Virus record (IMG/VR): IMGVR_UViG_3300013372_000190
Span: 1-20,713 of that record
Length of the DNA: 20,713 nucleotides
Origin: a virus
Direction: 5' to 3' (one strand)
Shown: positions 1 through 7,990 of the stretch, piece by piece
How the letters are laid out: each line of letters begins with the position of its first letter
Position numbering within the stretch: the first letter of the stretch is position 1
The notes under the pieces: model-generated
The model's database searches: none
The model's input: only the letters and a program-made list of their open reading frames with translations
Told to the model about the DNA's origin: nothing
Made by a program: the position numbers and the translations under genes

Positions 1-1
1 A

Positions 2-292
2 CGGGGTAAAAGAGTTCGCGCTGAACCTATATCTGCTCTATATGAACAGGGTCGCGTACACCATGTTGGAGCCTTTCCAACTCTTGAGGACCAAATGGTT
101 ACTTGGACTCCTGATGTTCCTAAGTCACCTGACCGTCTTGACGCTTTAGTGTGGGCGCTAACAGAACTCAACGAAGGTTCAATTGCGTCAATAAGTTTGG
201 GTGCGCTCGCCGTATTCTGTTCCAACTGTAAGCGCCCGTCACCGCGAAACGCGATAATATGTCCTCATTGTGGAACTAGTTTGGGAGCATAA
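2..292 (+). CDS. terL: Terminase large subunit, C-terminal end (5' truncated by window)
   Basis: The reading frame is open from the first bases to the TAA at 290-292, so this is the tail of a longer gene. The visible part contains the family-typical end of the terminase nuclease domain: a YEQGRVHHVG stretch, then LEDQM, a tryptophan-proline turn and PDRLDALVWALTEL. In TerL proteins this is the last part of the RNase H-like nuclease domain that cuts concatemeric DNA during packaging. The final 30 residues add a zinc ribbon, CX2C-X10-CX2C (cysteines encoded at 218, 227, 260 and 269), which is not part of the core fold and may bind DNA or the portal. The next gene starts inside the stop codon (TAATG). 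An internal ATG at 95 is not the start, because the conserved motif extends upstream of it. Confidence 0.9.
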   Translation, partial: RGKRVRAEPISALYEQGRVHHVGAFPTLEDQMVTWTPDVPKSPDRLDALVWALTELNEGSIASISLGALAVFCSNCKRPSPRNAIICPHCGTSLGA

Positions 293-837
293 TGGCCGTT
301 GTCTATAACACCGAAATTGACCAAGGCGCGGATTGGTACATCAACTTCATTTACACACAACCGGCAACTATCACGAATATCGTGGGTAACGGGACTACTG
401 TTGCGTTTACCGCGACTAATGGATTTACAGCCGGGCAAAAAGTTTCTATCAACGGCGTACTTCCAAGTCAATATAACTTTCAAGATGTAACTATCGCGAG
501 CGCGAGCGCGTCTAATTTCACCGTGACAAATAGCGCAACAGGAACTTATATCTCCGGCGGTCTTGCTACTAGCCCCGCAAACTTGACCGGGTACACAGCG
601 GCTCTACAAGTGCGGTCATTACCGTCTAGCCCGACAACAGTTCTTGATTTAACAACTCAAAACGGCGGTATCACAATTACAGCCCTCGAAGGTAAAGTCG
701 CAGTTCACGCGACAGCCGTACAAACAGGAGCAATAGATGACGGCGTTTATGTATATGATTGTGAAATAACTGGGGGTGGAGTAACGACTCGTTTGGTACA
801 GGGCCAAGTGGTTGTATCCCCTGAGGTGACCCGCTAA
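292..837 (+). CDS. Phage structural protein with inserted beta module (unknown role)
   Basis: A 181-residue protein with no membrane segment or signal peptide. The first 25 residues (DQGADWYINF) and residues from about 98 on (LTGYTAALQVRS) read as one split beta domain. Between them, residues 26-92 form a Thr/Ser/Gly-rich insert with the pattern GFTAGQKVSINGV then YN then NFTVTNS. That pattern is a beta module that recurs in phage structural proteins and resembles FCCH-type repeats. The ATG overlaps the terL stop, and its own stop overlaps the next ATG at 837, so it is translationally coupled on both sides. Its position next to fibre-type genes suggests a virion surface or fibre-attachment part. 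This is inference; I do not recognise a specific family. Confidence 0.75.
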   Translation: MAVVYNTEIDQGADWYINFIYTQPATITNIVGNGTTVAFTATNGFTAGQKVSINGVLPSQYNFQDVTIASASASNFTVTNSATGTYISGGLATSPANLTGYTAALQVRSLPSSPTTVLDLTTQNGGITITALEGKVAVHATAVQTGAIDDGVYVYDCEITGGGVTTRLVQGQVVVSPEVTR

Positions 838-1118
838 TGGCTAATGACGCAATTATTGTCGTACCGAACATTCCAACTGTCACAATTCAGACACCGGGAC
901 CACAAGGCCCAAGTTCTGCCGCGCAGATTTTTTATACCCATGTTCAAGCCGTAGCCGCTTCAACATGGACTATCAACCATAATCTAGGCGGGCAACCCAC
1001 AGCGGTTGTGTTGGATAGTGCGGGAACTCAATGTGAAGGCACCTTTTCTTACCCTTCTATAAATCAAATGGTGATAACATTCTCAAGTGCGTTTACCGGT
1101 ACCGCGTACATAATTTAG
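837..1118 (+). CDS. Small fibre-type protein with HNLG beta domain
   Basis: A 93-residue protein. Residues 20-26 contain a short collagen-like patch (PGPQGP). The rest matches a small beta domain often found at the ends of phage tail fibres: WTINHNLGGQPTAVVLDSAG, then a tyrosine-centred strand, then VITFSSAFTGTAYII. The same domain closes the next gene (HNLG near 2464), so the two neighbours share a module. The start overlaps the previous stop (TAATG), and the TAG at 1116-1118 is followed at once by the ribosome binding site of the next gene. Likely a surface-exposed trimeric fibre part or a chaperone for one; the exact role is not visible. Confidence 0.75.
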   Translation: MANDAIIVVPNIPTVTIQTPGPQGPSSAAQIFYTHVQAVAASTWTINHNLGGQPTAVVLDSAGTQCEGTFSYPSINQMVITFSSAFTGTAYII

Positions 1119-1127
1119 GAGATTTTG

Positions 1128-2624
1128 ATGGCCCGTAAATTTCTAGTATCCATTGACCTCAATAAAAATGAACTTCAAAACGGTGTTATCCAAAATTTAG
1201 GCACCGCCCCTTCAAGCCCTGTTGCCGGTCAAATTTATTACGACACAGTTGATAACGAACTTTATTTCTATAACGGCACAACTTGGGAATCTACTCAAGC
1301 AAACGCACAAGTAACTTACGGAACATTCGCAAACCGTCCTGCCGCGGGAGAAGCCGGTCGTCTGTACTACGCAACAGACCAAGCGCTTCTATATTTTGAT
1401 GACGGTACAACATGGGCGCAGATTTCAGCGTTTGGAAGCGTCACAGCGCAAACAACTTACGGTGCTTCAAGTGGAAACGGCTCAAGCAATAGTTATGCTC
1501 GTACTGACCACACTCACGGAACTCCCTCACTAACAAATTCAACACCTACCGCTCTTGCTATCGGTGGTTCAGGAGCAGTTGGTACAGGAACAGCGCCGGC
1601 GCGTGAAGACCATGCTCACGCCATGCCTTCATTTGGCGGCGTAACAGCACAAACAACTTTCGGCGGTTCAAGCGCTAATGGAACTTCAACTTCTGTTGCT
1701 CGCGCAGACCATACTCACGGAACACCTACTCACGACAACGCGGCACATGCGTTGATTAACCTTTCAGCGCTCGCGGCTCCTACCGCAGATGTGTCAATGG
1801 GTAATTACAAACTTACAAGTCTTGCGACACCTGTTGCCTCAACAGACGCGGCGAACAAGCAATATGTAGATGATGTCGCACAAGGTCTAAATATCCACGC
1901 CGCTTCATACGCCGCAACAACAGCAAACCTCAACGCGACTTATGACAATGGAACTTCCGGAGTAGGCGCAACTCTTACAAATGCTGGAACACAAGCCGCA
2001 TTTAGTACAGACGGAGTTAGCCCAAGCCTCAACGCTCGTATTCTTGTCAAGAATCAAACAACAACAAGCCAAAACGGTATTTACACCCTCACGACAGTAG
2101 GTTCCGTTTCAACAAACTGGGTACTTACTCGCGCAACTGACTTTGACACAGCGGCAGAAATGGCTGGCGGAGATTTCACATTCGTAGATGCTGGCTCAAC
2201 ACTTGCCAATACTGGTTGGGTCATGGTTGATGAAGTTACAACAGTTGGCACAGACCCAATTACTTTTCAACAATTTAGTGGTGCTGGAACTTATACCGCG
2301 AGCAACGGTGTTCAACTTGTAGGTTCTAACTTCTCCGGCGTAGTAGTTTCCGGCGGCGGATTAAGTGTCGGTTCAAGCGGTTTTGATATTGACAGCGCAG
2401 TAGTTGTCAAGAAATACGCGGCTAGTGTCGGTGACGGAACTGCTACCTCATACACGGTGTCACATAACCTTGGAACTAAAGATGTGACCGTTGCTGTCTA
2501 CGATAACTCCGCTCCATACGCAGAAGTTATCTGCGATGTTCAGCACACTTCCACAACCGCGATTACTCTGTTATTCTCGGTCGCACCAACCTCAAACCAA
2601 TATCGGGTAGTCGTACACGGCTAA
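1128..2624 (+). CDS. Fibre-like structural protein with HxH repeats (head fibre or minor tail protein)
   Basis: A 498-residue modular fibre protein. ATG at 1128 is preferred over TTG at 1125 because GGAGA at 1118-1122 is correctly spaced for it. Modules in order: two short beta units of the form AG-x-YY-x-T...NGTTW (about residues 32-56 and 72-98); histidine repeats with DHTHG or DHAHA (about 105-215); a trimer-type linker ending DAANKQYVDD (near 245); a common phage fibre domain with NGIYTLT...WVLTRATDFDTA (about 300-385); and a C-terminal HNLG domain. HxH motifs in other phage fibres coordinate metal ions on the trimer axis. It sits between terminase and portal rather than with the distal tail genes, so a capsid fibre or decoration role is possible. 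Confidence 0.8.
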   Translation: MARKFLVSIDLNKNELQNGVIQNLGTAPSSPVAGQIYYDTVDNELYFYNGTTWESTQANAQVTYGTFANRPAAGEAGRLYYATDQALLYFDDGTTWAQISAFGSVTAQTTYGASSGNGSSNSYARTDHTHGTPSLTNSTPTALAIGGSGAVGTGTAPAREDHAHAMPSFGGVTAQTTFGGSSANGTSTSVARADHTHGTPTHDNAAHALINLSALAAPTADVSMGNYKLTSLATPVASTDAANKQYVDDVAQGLNIHAASYAATTANLNATYDNGTSGVGATLTNAGTQAAFSTDGVSPSLNARILVKNQTTTSQNGIYTLTTVGSVSTNWVLTRATDFDTAAEMAGGDFTFVDAGSTLANTGWVMVDEVTTVGTDPITFQQFSGAGTYTASNGVQLVGSNFSGVVVSGGGLSVGSSGFDIDSAVVVKKYAASVGDGTATSYTVSHNLGTKDVTVAVYDNSAPYAEVICDVQHTSTTAITLLFSVAPTSNQYRVVVHG

Positions 2625-2637
2625 TAAGGAGAAACAC

Positions 2638-4494
2638 ATGGGTCTTTTAGACCGTTTCGCCAAGAAAGTTGCTAGTGAACTAGAGAAGGCACCTCGTTTA
2701 CCGGCTGGTTCTGTCACCATGACGGAATCTGAAATGCGTCAAGCGGGCTTAGTTGCTCAACAGACATACGGCAATAGCAATCCGCTACCTCGCGCACCAT
2801 TTAGCGCGACCGTACCGTTTGGCCCGGGTATGCCTATCACACCGGGAGCAATCAACCCGGTTCGTGAGGACGGACGCCCTGACCCACGCCGTTATGAGTA
2901 TCAAGTTGCTCAAAATATAAATGTAACTGAAACACGGTTTATCCCATTCAAGACATTACGACAAAGCGCAGACCAAATTGACATTTTGCGCCGTTGTATT
3001 GAAGTGGTAAAGAGTAAGGCCCTTAGCCTTGAGTTTGATATTACCCTCGGGCAAGACGCGTCTGAAAAAATTATCGCTGAGTCCGGTGATAACCATATTC
3101 GCGCCATGGCTGAGGCTCGTAAACGCTTTACAAAAGATATTGACCGCCTTCGCACATTTTGGGAGAACCCTGACCGTTCAAATGGTTATACCTTCACGGA
3201 TTGGTTGAACATAGCGCTTGAGGAAATCCTCGTCATTGACGCTTGGGCAGTATGGCCACAGAAAACAGTAGGCGGCGACCTATACGGTCTACAAATTCTT
3301 GACGGTTCAACGATTAAGCCACTTCTTGATGACCGTGGTATGCGCCCGGTTCCGCCGAATGTTGCTTATCAACAGATACTTTACGGTTTCCCGCGTAGTG
3401 AGTTCACCGCTAATGATGATGACCCAAATGCTGACGGTGAGTTCACGGCAGATGACCTTCAATACATGGTGCGTAACCGTAGAACTATCTCGGTCTATGG
3501 ATTTAGCCCGGTTGAAAGAGCGCTACCTCTAGCAGACATTTACCTTCGCAGACAACAATGGATTCGCGCTGAGTACACAGACGGCGTAGTTCCTGAGTTG
3601 TTTTTTGAGTCTGATATTAACTTCGGTACAAATGCCCAACTAATTCGTGACTATGAAAATATCCTCAATGACGATTTATCCGGTATCACACAACAGCGTA
3701 AGCGCGCCCGTATCTTGCCGGCAGGATTAAAACCTTTCCAAACAGACGGTTACGGAGAAAAGTTCAAGGACACTCTTGACGATTTCCTAATTGCTTCTAT
3801 TTGTGGACACTTCGGCGTACAACCTACTGAAATCGGTTATAGCCCCAAGAGTGGTCTAGGTGGAGCAGGGTTTGAACAAGGTAAGGCGGCGAGCGCTCAG
3901 GCAATTGGTATTGAGCCACTTGTTGCGTGGATTAACAAAATGCTCACGAACATTTCTTACACATACCTCGGTATGCCTCGCGAATTAGAGTTCAAGTTGC
4001 TTACCTCTCGCCGTGAGGACAACGAAGCGAACGCTCGTAAATCACAGATTGAAGTTACTTCCGCCGGAAAGACAATCAACGAACGCCGTAGCGAATTAGG
4101 TTTACCTCTCCTAGATACACCTCAAGCGGATATGCCGATTCTTTTGGCTGGCTCTGAGGTGTTGCTATTCTCGCCGGACGGCATAATCAACGCTAAGGAA
4201 GTTACCTCTGCCGCTACTCTTGACCAAGAAGGTAACCCTCAAGGTGATGAAATGCCTATCGCTACCAACGGACAAGGCGCTCCTGAGGAACCGTTGGCAG
4301 ATGACGATGAAGTTATAGACGCAGAAGTACAAGCAGAAGTCAAAGCCTTTATGAAGTGGGCGAATAAGGGGAAGCGCAATCGCCAATTTGAGTTTCATAA
4401 GGTAGATATGGTCGTTGCCGAAGCCCTGAACCGTTGCGCTTACGAGGGCGACCTTGAAACGGCTAGGTCGTTAGCAAAAGCCTATCTAACATGA
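2638..4494 (+). CDS. Portal protein
   Basis: At 618 residues this has portal size and position. The portal is a dodecameric ring at one capsid vertex; DNA enters through it and the tail docks there. Supporting stretches include LRQSADQIDILRRCIEVVKSKA (about residues 102-123), a GLQILDGSTIKPLLDDRG strand-turn (about 217-234), YGFSPVERALPLADIYLRRQ (about 288-307) and KPFQTDGYGEKFKDTLDDF (about 365-385), all typical of actinophage-type portals. The C-terminal third is acidic and low in complexity (rich in E, D and Q), then ends in a helical stretch (WANKGKRNRQFEFHKVDMV) shared with many portal C-termini. An AAGGAGAA site lies just before ATG 2638. The last codons overlap the MuF gene (ATGA at 4491), which implies coupled translation. 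Confidence 0.9.
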   Translation: MGLLDRFAKKVASELEKAPRLPAGSVTMTESEMRQAGLVAQQTYGNSNPLPRAPFSATVPFGPGMPITPGAINPVREDGRPDPRRYEYQVAQNINVTETRFIPFKTLRQSADQIDILRRCIEVVKSKALSLEFDITLGQDASEKIIAESGDNHIRAMAEARKRFTKDIDRLRTFWENPDRSNGYTFTDWLNIALEEILVIDAWAVWPQKTVGGDLYGLQILDGSTIKPLLDDRGMRPVPPNVAYQQILYGFPRSEFTANDDDPNADGEFTADDLQYMVRNRRTISVYGFSPVERALPLADIYLRRQQWIRAEYTDGVVPELFFESDINFGTNAQLIRDYENILNDDLSGITQQRKRARILPAGLKPFQTDGYGEKFKDTLDDFLIASICGHFGVQPTEIGYSPKSGLGGAGFEQGKAASAQAIGIEPLVAWINKMLTNISYTYLGMPRELEFKLLTSRREDNEANARKSQIEVTSAGKTINERRSELGLPLLDTPQADMPILLAGSEVLLFSPDGIINAKEVTSAATLDQEGNPQGDEMPIATNGQGAPEEPLADDDEVIDAEVQAEVKAFMKWANKGKRNRQFEFHKVDMVVAEALNRCAYEGDLETARSLAKAYLT

Positions 4495-6032
4495 AGTGGC
4501 GCGCCCATGAATTAGACGGGCGCATATCCGCCAAAAATGCCCTCAAGATTAGGGCCGCTCTACGCAGTTCAACCAAGTGGGAGCGTGTCTTTGAGGCATA
4601 TAAGCGCACACAACCCGCGGTATCAAAGAACCCGGCTCAAGATAGGGCTAGGGCTAGGGCTTGGGCCATGCTCTCGGTTCCGTTTGATAATGACGCACTT
4701 ATAGCCGCACTTCGTAGAACATGGGCAGACGGTTTTGCTCTTGGAATTATCTCGGCAGATGACGCTATACGCCAAGCGAGAGAACTCAAGAAAGCCGATG
4801 ACCCTGATTACATAGATTGGGCAAACTGGAAACCCGGTGACGCGGCGGCGGCACTACTGGTCAAACCTACAAGGGCATTTCAACGGCTCTTAGAGGCCCA
4901 AGGAGCCACGATTAGGGGTATTGACCGTACAGGATACGACCGTCTAGGAACAGCGCTCGCAGACGCTATTGCGCTTGGATTATCGGGTAGGAGAGCCGCT
5001 AAACTAATTCAAGATAGCGTTAGTGACCCGGCGAGGGCGCTCACAATTGCGATTACTGAAACCAATAGAGCAATTAGCCGGGCCACGATTGAGCGATACC
5101 AACAATTCGGCCTTGAACAAATGGAATGGGTGACTTCTGACCCTTGTGACAAATGCGTACTCAATGAAGGCAAGGTTGTAAATGTAGGGGCCACATTTCC
5201 AAGCGGTGACACTCAACCACCGGTTCACCCGAACTGCCGTTGCGCTTTATTGCCGGTTGTTCCTGACTTTAATGCTCCGGCTAACGAAATAGATAACATT
5301 TTGTTACCTCAAGAACCAACAATTGCCGGTATTTCAGAGCGTTTATTGTTGGATACTTCTGAGGAAGCAACTCAATTATTAAATAATTCTCCCCGTGGAA
5401 TAGGTGAAGAAAGACTTACAGCGGCTTACAAAATGCGCCCTGAATATAATGCGTTTCCAGATGTTATTGACCCTGATGAGTTTGATAGATTGCGTGACGC
5501 TAAAGAAGGTGTTGCGGTTTATCGTGGAATTGTAGACGGTAAAGGTCAATCGGCTGATTATTTTATTGAGCAATACAAGCGTGGAACTCATTACGCTGGA
5601 TACGGCATGTATGGGAATGGAACTTATACAAGTACTAATTTTGGCAGGGCCTTAGAATATGCGAAATATGATGAGAATAAAGTCATGGAAATCTTAATTC
5701 CAAAAGACGCTAAATTCATAACTTATGCTGAAATGCGTGATAAGACTAAAAACGCTATCAACGAAATTGACGCATTTATTAAAAGTGAGCGTTCAAGAAT
5801 GTTTGATGTAGCGAGCAGGATAGCAAGGGCTACTAATTTAGATATAACAGATGTTCCTGAATGGCAACAATGGGAAAAGCGACAAAGTAATTTATTCGCC
5901 GCTCGTACCCTATTGAGCGATGAAGGTACCACCGCTGTACTTATGGGATATGACGGAGTTTCCCTACGAGTAAGCGATAATGAGGTTTATTACATTATTC
6001 TCAATCGCGGAAAGGTCAAAATAAAACGATGA
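4491..6032 (+). CDS. MuF-like minor head protein fused to an ADP-ribosyltransferase-like domain
   Basis: A 513-residue two-part protein. Residues 1-265 are a MuF-type minor head protein: an alpha-helical start, then TETNRAISRATIERY (about 183-202), MEWVTSDPCDKC with cysteines at about 219 and 222, and the hallmark HPNCRCALLPV (about 246-256). MuF proteins attach to the portal and are packaged in the head. Residues 280-513 are a second domain with the layout of ADP-ribosyltransferases: VYRG with Arg345, GNGTYTSTNF with Thr380-Ser381-Thr382, and DNEVYYIILNRG with Glu498. This resembles the R / STS / xxE order of toxin-type enzymes. MuF proteins are known to carry polymorphic toxin domains at the C-terminus. 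The second half is visibly more AT-rich, which hints at separate acquisition. Activity is inferred, not shown. Confidence 0.85.
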   Translation: MKWRAHELDGRISAKNALKIRAALRSSTKWERVFEAYKRTQPAVSKNPAQDRARARAWAMLSVPFDNDALIAALRRTWADGFALGIISADDAIRQARELKKADDPDYIDWANWKPGDAAAALLVKPTRAFQRLLEAQGATIRGIDRTGYDRLGTALADAIALGLSGRRAAKLIQDSVSDPARALTIAITETNRAISRATIERYQQFGLEQMEWVTSDPCDKCVLNEGKVVNVGATFPSGDTQPPVHPNCRCALLPVVPDFNAPANEIDNILLPQEPTIAGISERLLLDTSEEATQLLNNSPRGIGEERLTAAYKMRPEYNAFPDVIDPDEFDRLRDAKEGVAVYRGIVDGKGQSADYFIEQYKRGTHYAGYGMYGNGTYTSTNFGRALEYAKYDENKVMEILIPKDAKFITYAEMRDKTKNAINEIDAFIKSERSRMFDVASRIARATNLDITDVPEWQQWEKRQSNLFAARTLLSDEGTTAVLMGYDGVSLRVSDNEVYYIILNRGKVKIKR

Positions 6033-6226
6033 ACCTATTAGAACCTACTCTGTCCCGGCGTATGGCCCGGGTTGTTCAAACAATGGATTTAGACCTTAAA
6101 GCCCGTTTCATTGAGGCAGTAAAAATGGCCTCTAGTGAAGACCAAATTCTTGAACCCTACCGCTCTTACCTCAAGAACGGTTACAAACCTGATAAAGTTA
6201 TATCCACATTACAAGGAGAAAAATAA
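6029..6226 (+). CDS. Small alpha-helical protein of unknown function
   Basis: A 65-residue protein whose ATG overlaps the MuF stop (ATGA) and whose TAA overlaps the protease start (TAATG at 6224-6228). The coupling on both sides makes it a real gene rather than a chance frame. The sequence is mostly helical and charged (KARFIEAVKMASSEDQILEPYRSYLKNGYKPDKVI), with no cysteines and no membrane segment. Its position between minor head protein and protease would suit a small head-assembly factor, or an immunity or chaperone partner for the toxin-like domain encoded just upstream. Both are guesses from position. I do not recognise the family. Confidence 0.65.
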   Translation: MNLLEPTLSRRMARVVQTMDLDLKARFIEAVKMASSEDQILEPYRSYLKNGYKPDKVISTLQGEK

Positions 6227-7971
6227 TGGCCAATACGCTTGATATGACCACCGCCTTCTTTAACATTATTAAGGCTGATAAGAACGCAGACGGTACGCTC
6301 ATGGTGTATGGCAAGGCAACAGATGACTCCCTAGATATAGACCAACAAATTTGTGACCCTGTTTGGCTAGACCGGGCCATGCCTGATTGGTTTAAGTCCG
6401 GCGGAAACATTCGTGAACAACACTCCAATATCGCGGCTGGCGTTGCTAAAGAATACGAAAAGAAAAATGACGGCCACTATATTCGCGCTCTCGTTGTAGA
6501 CCCTGTAAGCGTCAAGAAGGTTGATACCGGCGTACTCAAGGGTTTCAGTATTGGTATTAAATCCCCACGCGTTGTCCGTGACCAAAAGGCGGCAAACGGC
6601 AGAATCATTGACGGCCAAATTGTTGAGGTATCACTTGTAGACCGTCCTGCTAACCCAAATTGTCAATTGGTTTTAGCCAAGTCCGCTGAAGGCGAAGCCG
6701 GGTGGTGGAAGGTTGAACAACTCATTGAGAAAGAAGACAAGAAGCCAAATTATGAGGGTATGCTCCGTGGCGGCGGTGGCTCTGAACCGGCTGATAAAGA
6801 ACTCTATAACCGGGTGAAGCGTGAGGCTAAAGAAAAGTTTGATGTCTACCCTTCTGCTGTCGCTAATGCTTGGGTCGTCCGTGAATACAAAAAGCGCGGG
6901 GGTACCTACAAGAAAAAGACCGAGAAATCGGCCGATAGATTACAATTATCGGAAGTTACAGAAAGGGGAGCCATGGACTTACTTGCCCAAGACATTATTG
7001 ACATGTCTAAGTCGTATTCCGTTGGCGACCTCTTGAAGTTTGATAAGAAAACTTATGACAACGCTCGTCAAGCGCTGGCACAACTTATCGCAATTGAAGC
7101 CGAAGAAATGGGCGAGGGCCATAACGAAGAAGCCTCGCTCTCTCACCTATTAGCCGCCGTTCATCACCTATTCGCGTGGTACGCGGGTGAGGAAGCAGAA
7201 GGAGAAGTAATGGAAGAAAACATTGAACTCGCCGCACATTCAGACGAGATGAAACCTAAAAAGGGTGAATCAAAATCTGATTTCATGAAGCGTTGTAAAG
7301 AAGCCGGCATGGAAGATGACGCCGCTGAAAAGGTTTACGACAAATATATGAAGTCGGTTGAAAGTGATAATGATGAAAAAGAAGAAGTAGAAAAAACCGC
7401 TGAGGTATCTAAGTGCCTTGAATGTGGTTGTGCTACTCCCGGCGCTGACCATGGCGCAACAACTACAAATGATTTCGCGAATGTTGCCATGCCTTCACAT
7501 GTCACGACCGCTGAAATGTACGCACCCGGCGAAACTCCTAAGTCCGCTGAAGGTGATGTAGTTGAAACTCCTGCCGAGGAAAAAATTGAAGAAGAAGTTA
7601 AGGAACCGGCAGACGCAGAAGTTTCTGAGGAAGCACCCGCTTCCGCAGATGTAGAAGCAATAGTAGAAAAGGCTGTCAAGAGTGCTACCGAGTCCATTAG
7701 GGCTGAGGTCGTTTCGTTACTTTCCGCAAAAGAGGCGGCAGAAACGAAAGCGGCGTCCTTGGAATCTGAGTTAGCAGTTGCTAAGTCTTTGGCTGTTGCC
7801 GGCGGTCCAAAAAGAACTGCCAAACCGATAGATACAAAGGTTTCTGACAATTTGACAAAAGCCGCTGTCTATCGCGCAAAAGCAAACGCAACCACAGACC
7901 CACTTTTGATTAAAGGCTACAAGGCTCTTGCGGAAAAATTCGCAAACGCCGCTGAAGCCGAATCAAAGTAA
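6226..7971 (+). CDS. Prohead protease fused to scaffold-like region
   Basis: 581 residues, far longer than a typical 180-250 residue prohead protease. Residues 1-150 match the phage prohead serine protease fold: NIREQHS (candidate catalytic His66), GVLKGFSIGI (candidate Ser108) and EVSLVDRPANP (about 134-144). This enzyme cleaves scaffold and capsid delta regions inside the prohead. Residues 190-230 carry YNRVKREAKEKFDVYPSAVANAW and REYKKRGGTY, a motif seen in other phage structural proteins. Residues 345-375 carry KKGESKSDFMKRCKEAGM, another recurrent phage head motif. A CLECGC cluster lies near residue 400. The C-terminal third is acidic and coiled-coil prone (rich in E, A and K), as expected of a scaffold that the protease would later remove. 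Catalytic assignment is by motif only. Confidence 0.8.
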   Translation: MANTLDMTTAFFNIIKADKNADGTLMVYGKATDDSLDIDQQICDPVWLDRAMPDWFKSGGNIREQHSNIAAGVAKEYEKKNDGHYIRALVVDPVSVKKVDTGVLKGFSIGIKSPRVVRDQKAANGRIIDGQIVEVSLVDRPANPNCQLVLAKSAEGEAGWWKVEQLIEKEDKKPNYEGMLRGGGGSEPADKELYNRVKREAKEKFDVYPSAVANAWVVREYKKRGGTYKKKTEKSADRLQLSEVTERGAMDLLAQDIIDMSKSYSVGDLLKFDKKTYDNARQALAQLIAIEAEEMGEGHNEEASLSHLLAAVHHLFAWYAGEEAEGEVMEENIELAAHSDEMKPKKGESKSDFMKRCKEAGMEDDAAEKVYDKYMKSVESDNDEKEEVEKTAEVSKCLECGCATPGADHGATTTNDFANVAMPSHVTTAEMYAPGETPKSAEGDVVETPAEEKIEEEVKEPADAEVSEEAPASADVEAIVEKAVKSATESIRAEVVSLLSAKEAAETKAASLESELAVAKSLAVAGGPKRTAKPIDTKVSDNLTKAAVYRAKANATTDPLLIKGYKALAEKFANAAEAESK

Positions 7972-7990
7972 CTCCACGAAAGGAAACCAA

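Noticed and set aside
1440-1730. Regular repeats considered as a CRISPR-like array
   Set aside because: The repeats are in frame, 90 bp long, diverged and inside a fibre gene; there are no short spacers.
7335-7850. Minus-strand open frame of 171 codons, Ser/Ala-rich
   Set aside because: It is antisense to the acidic scaffold part of the protease gene, with composition explained by Glu/Ala codons; no start context.
7928-7990. Upstream ATG extending the capsid protein by 21 residues
   Set aside because: It lies within the protease/scaffold coding region, lacks a ribosome site, and ATG 7991 has AAAGGAAA at proper distance.
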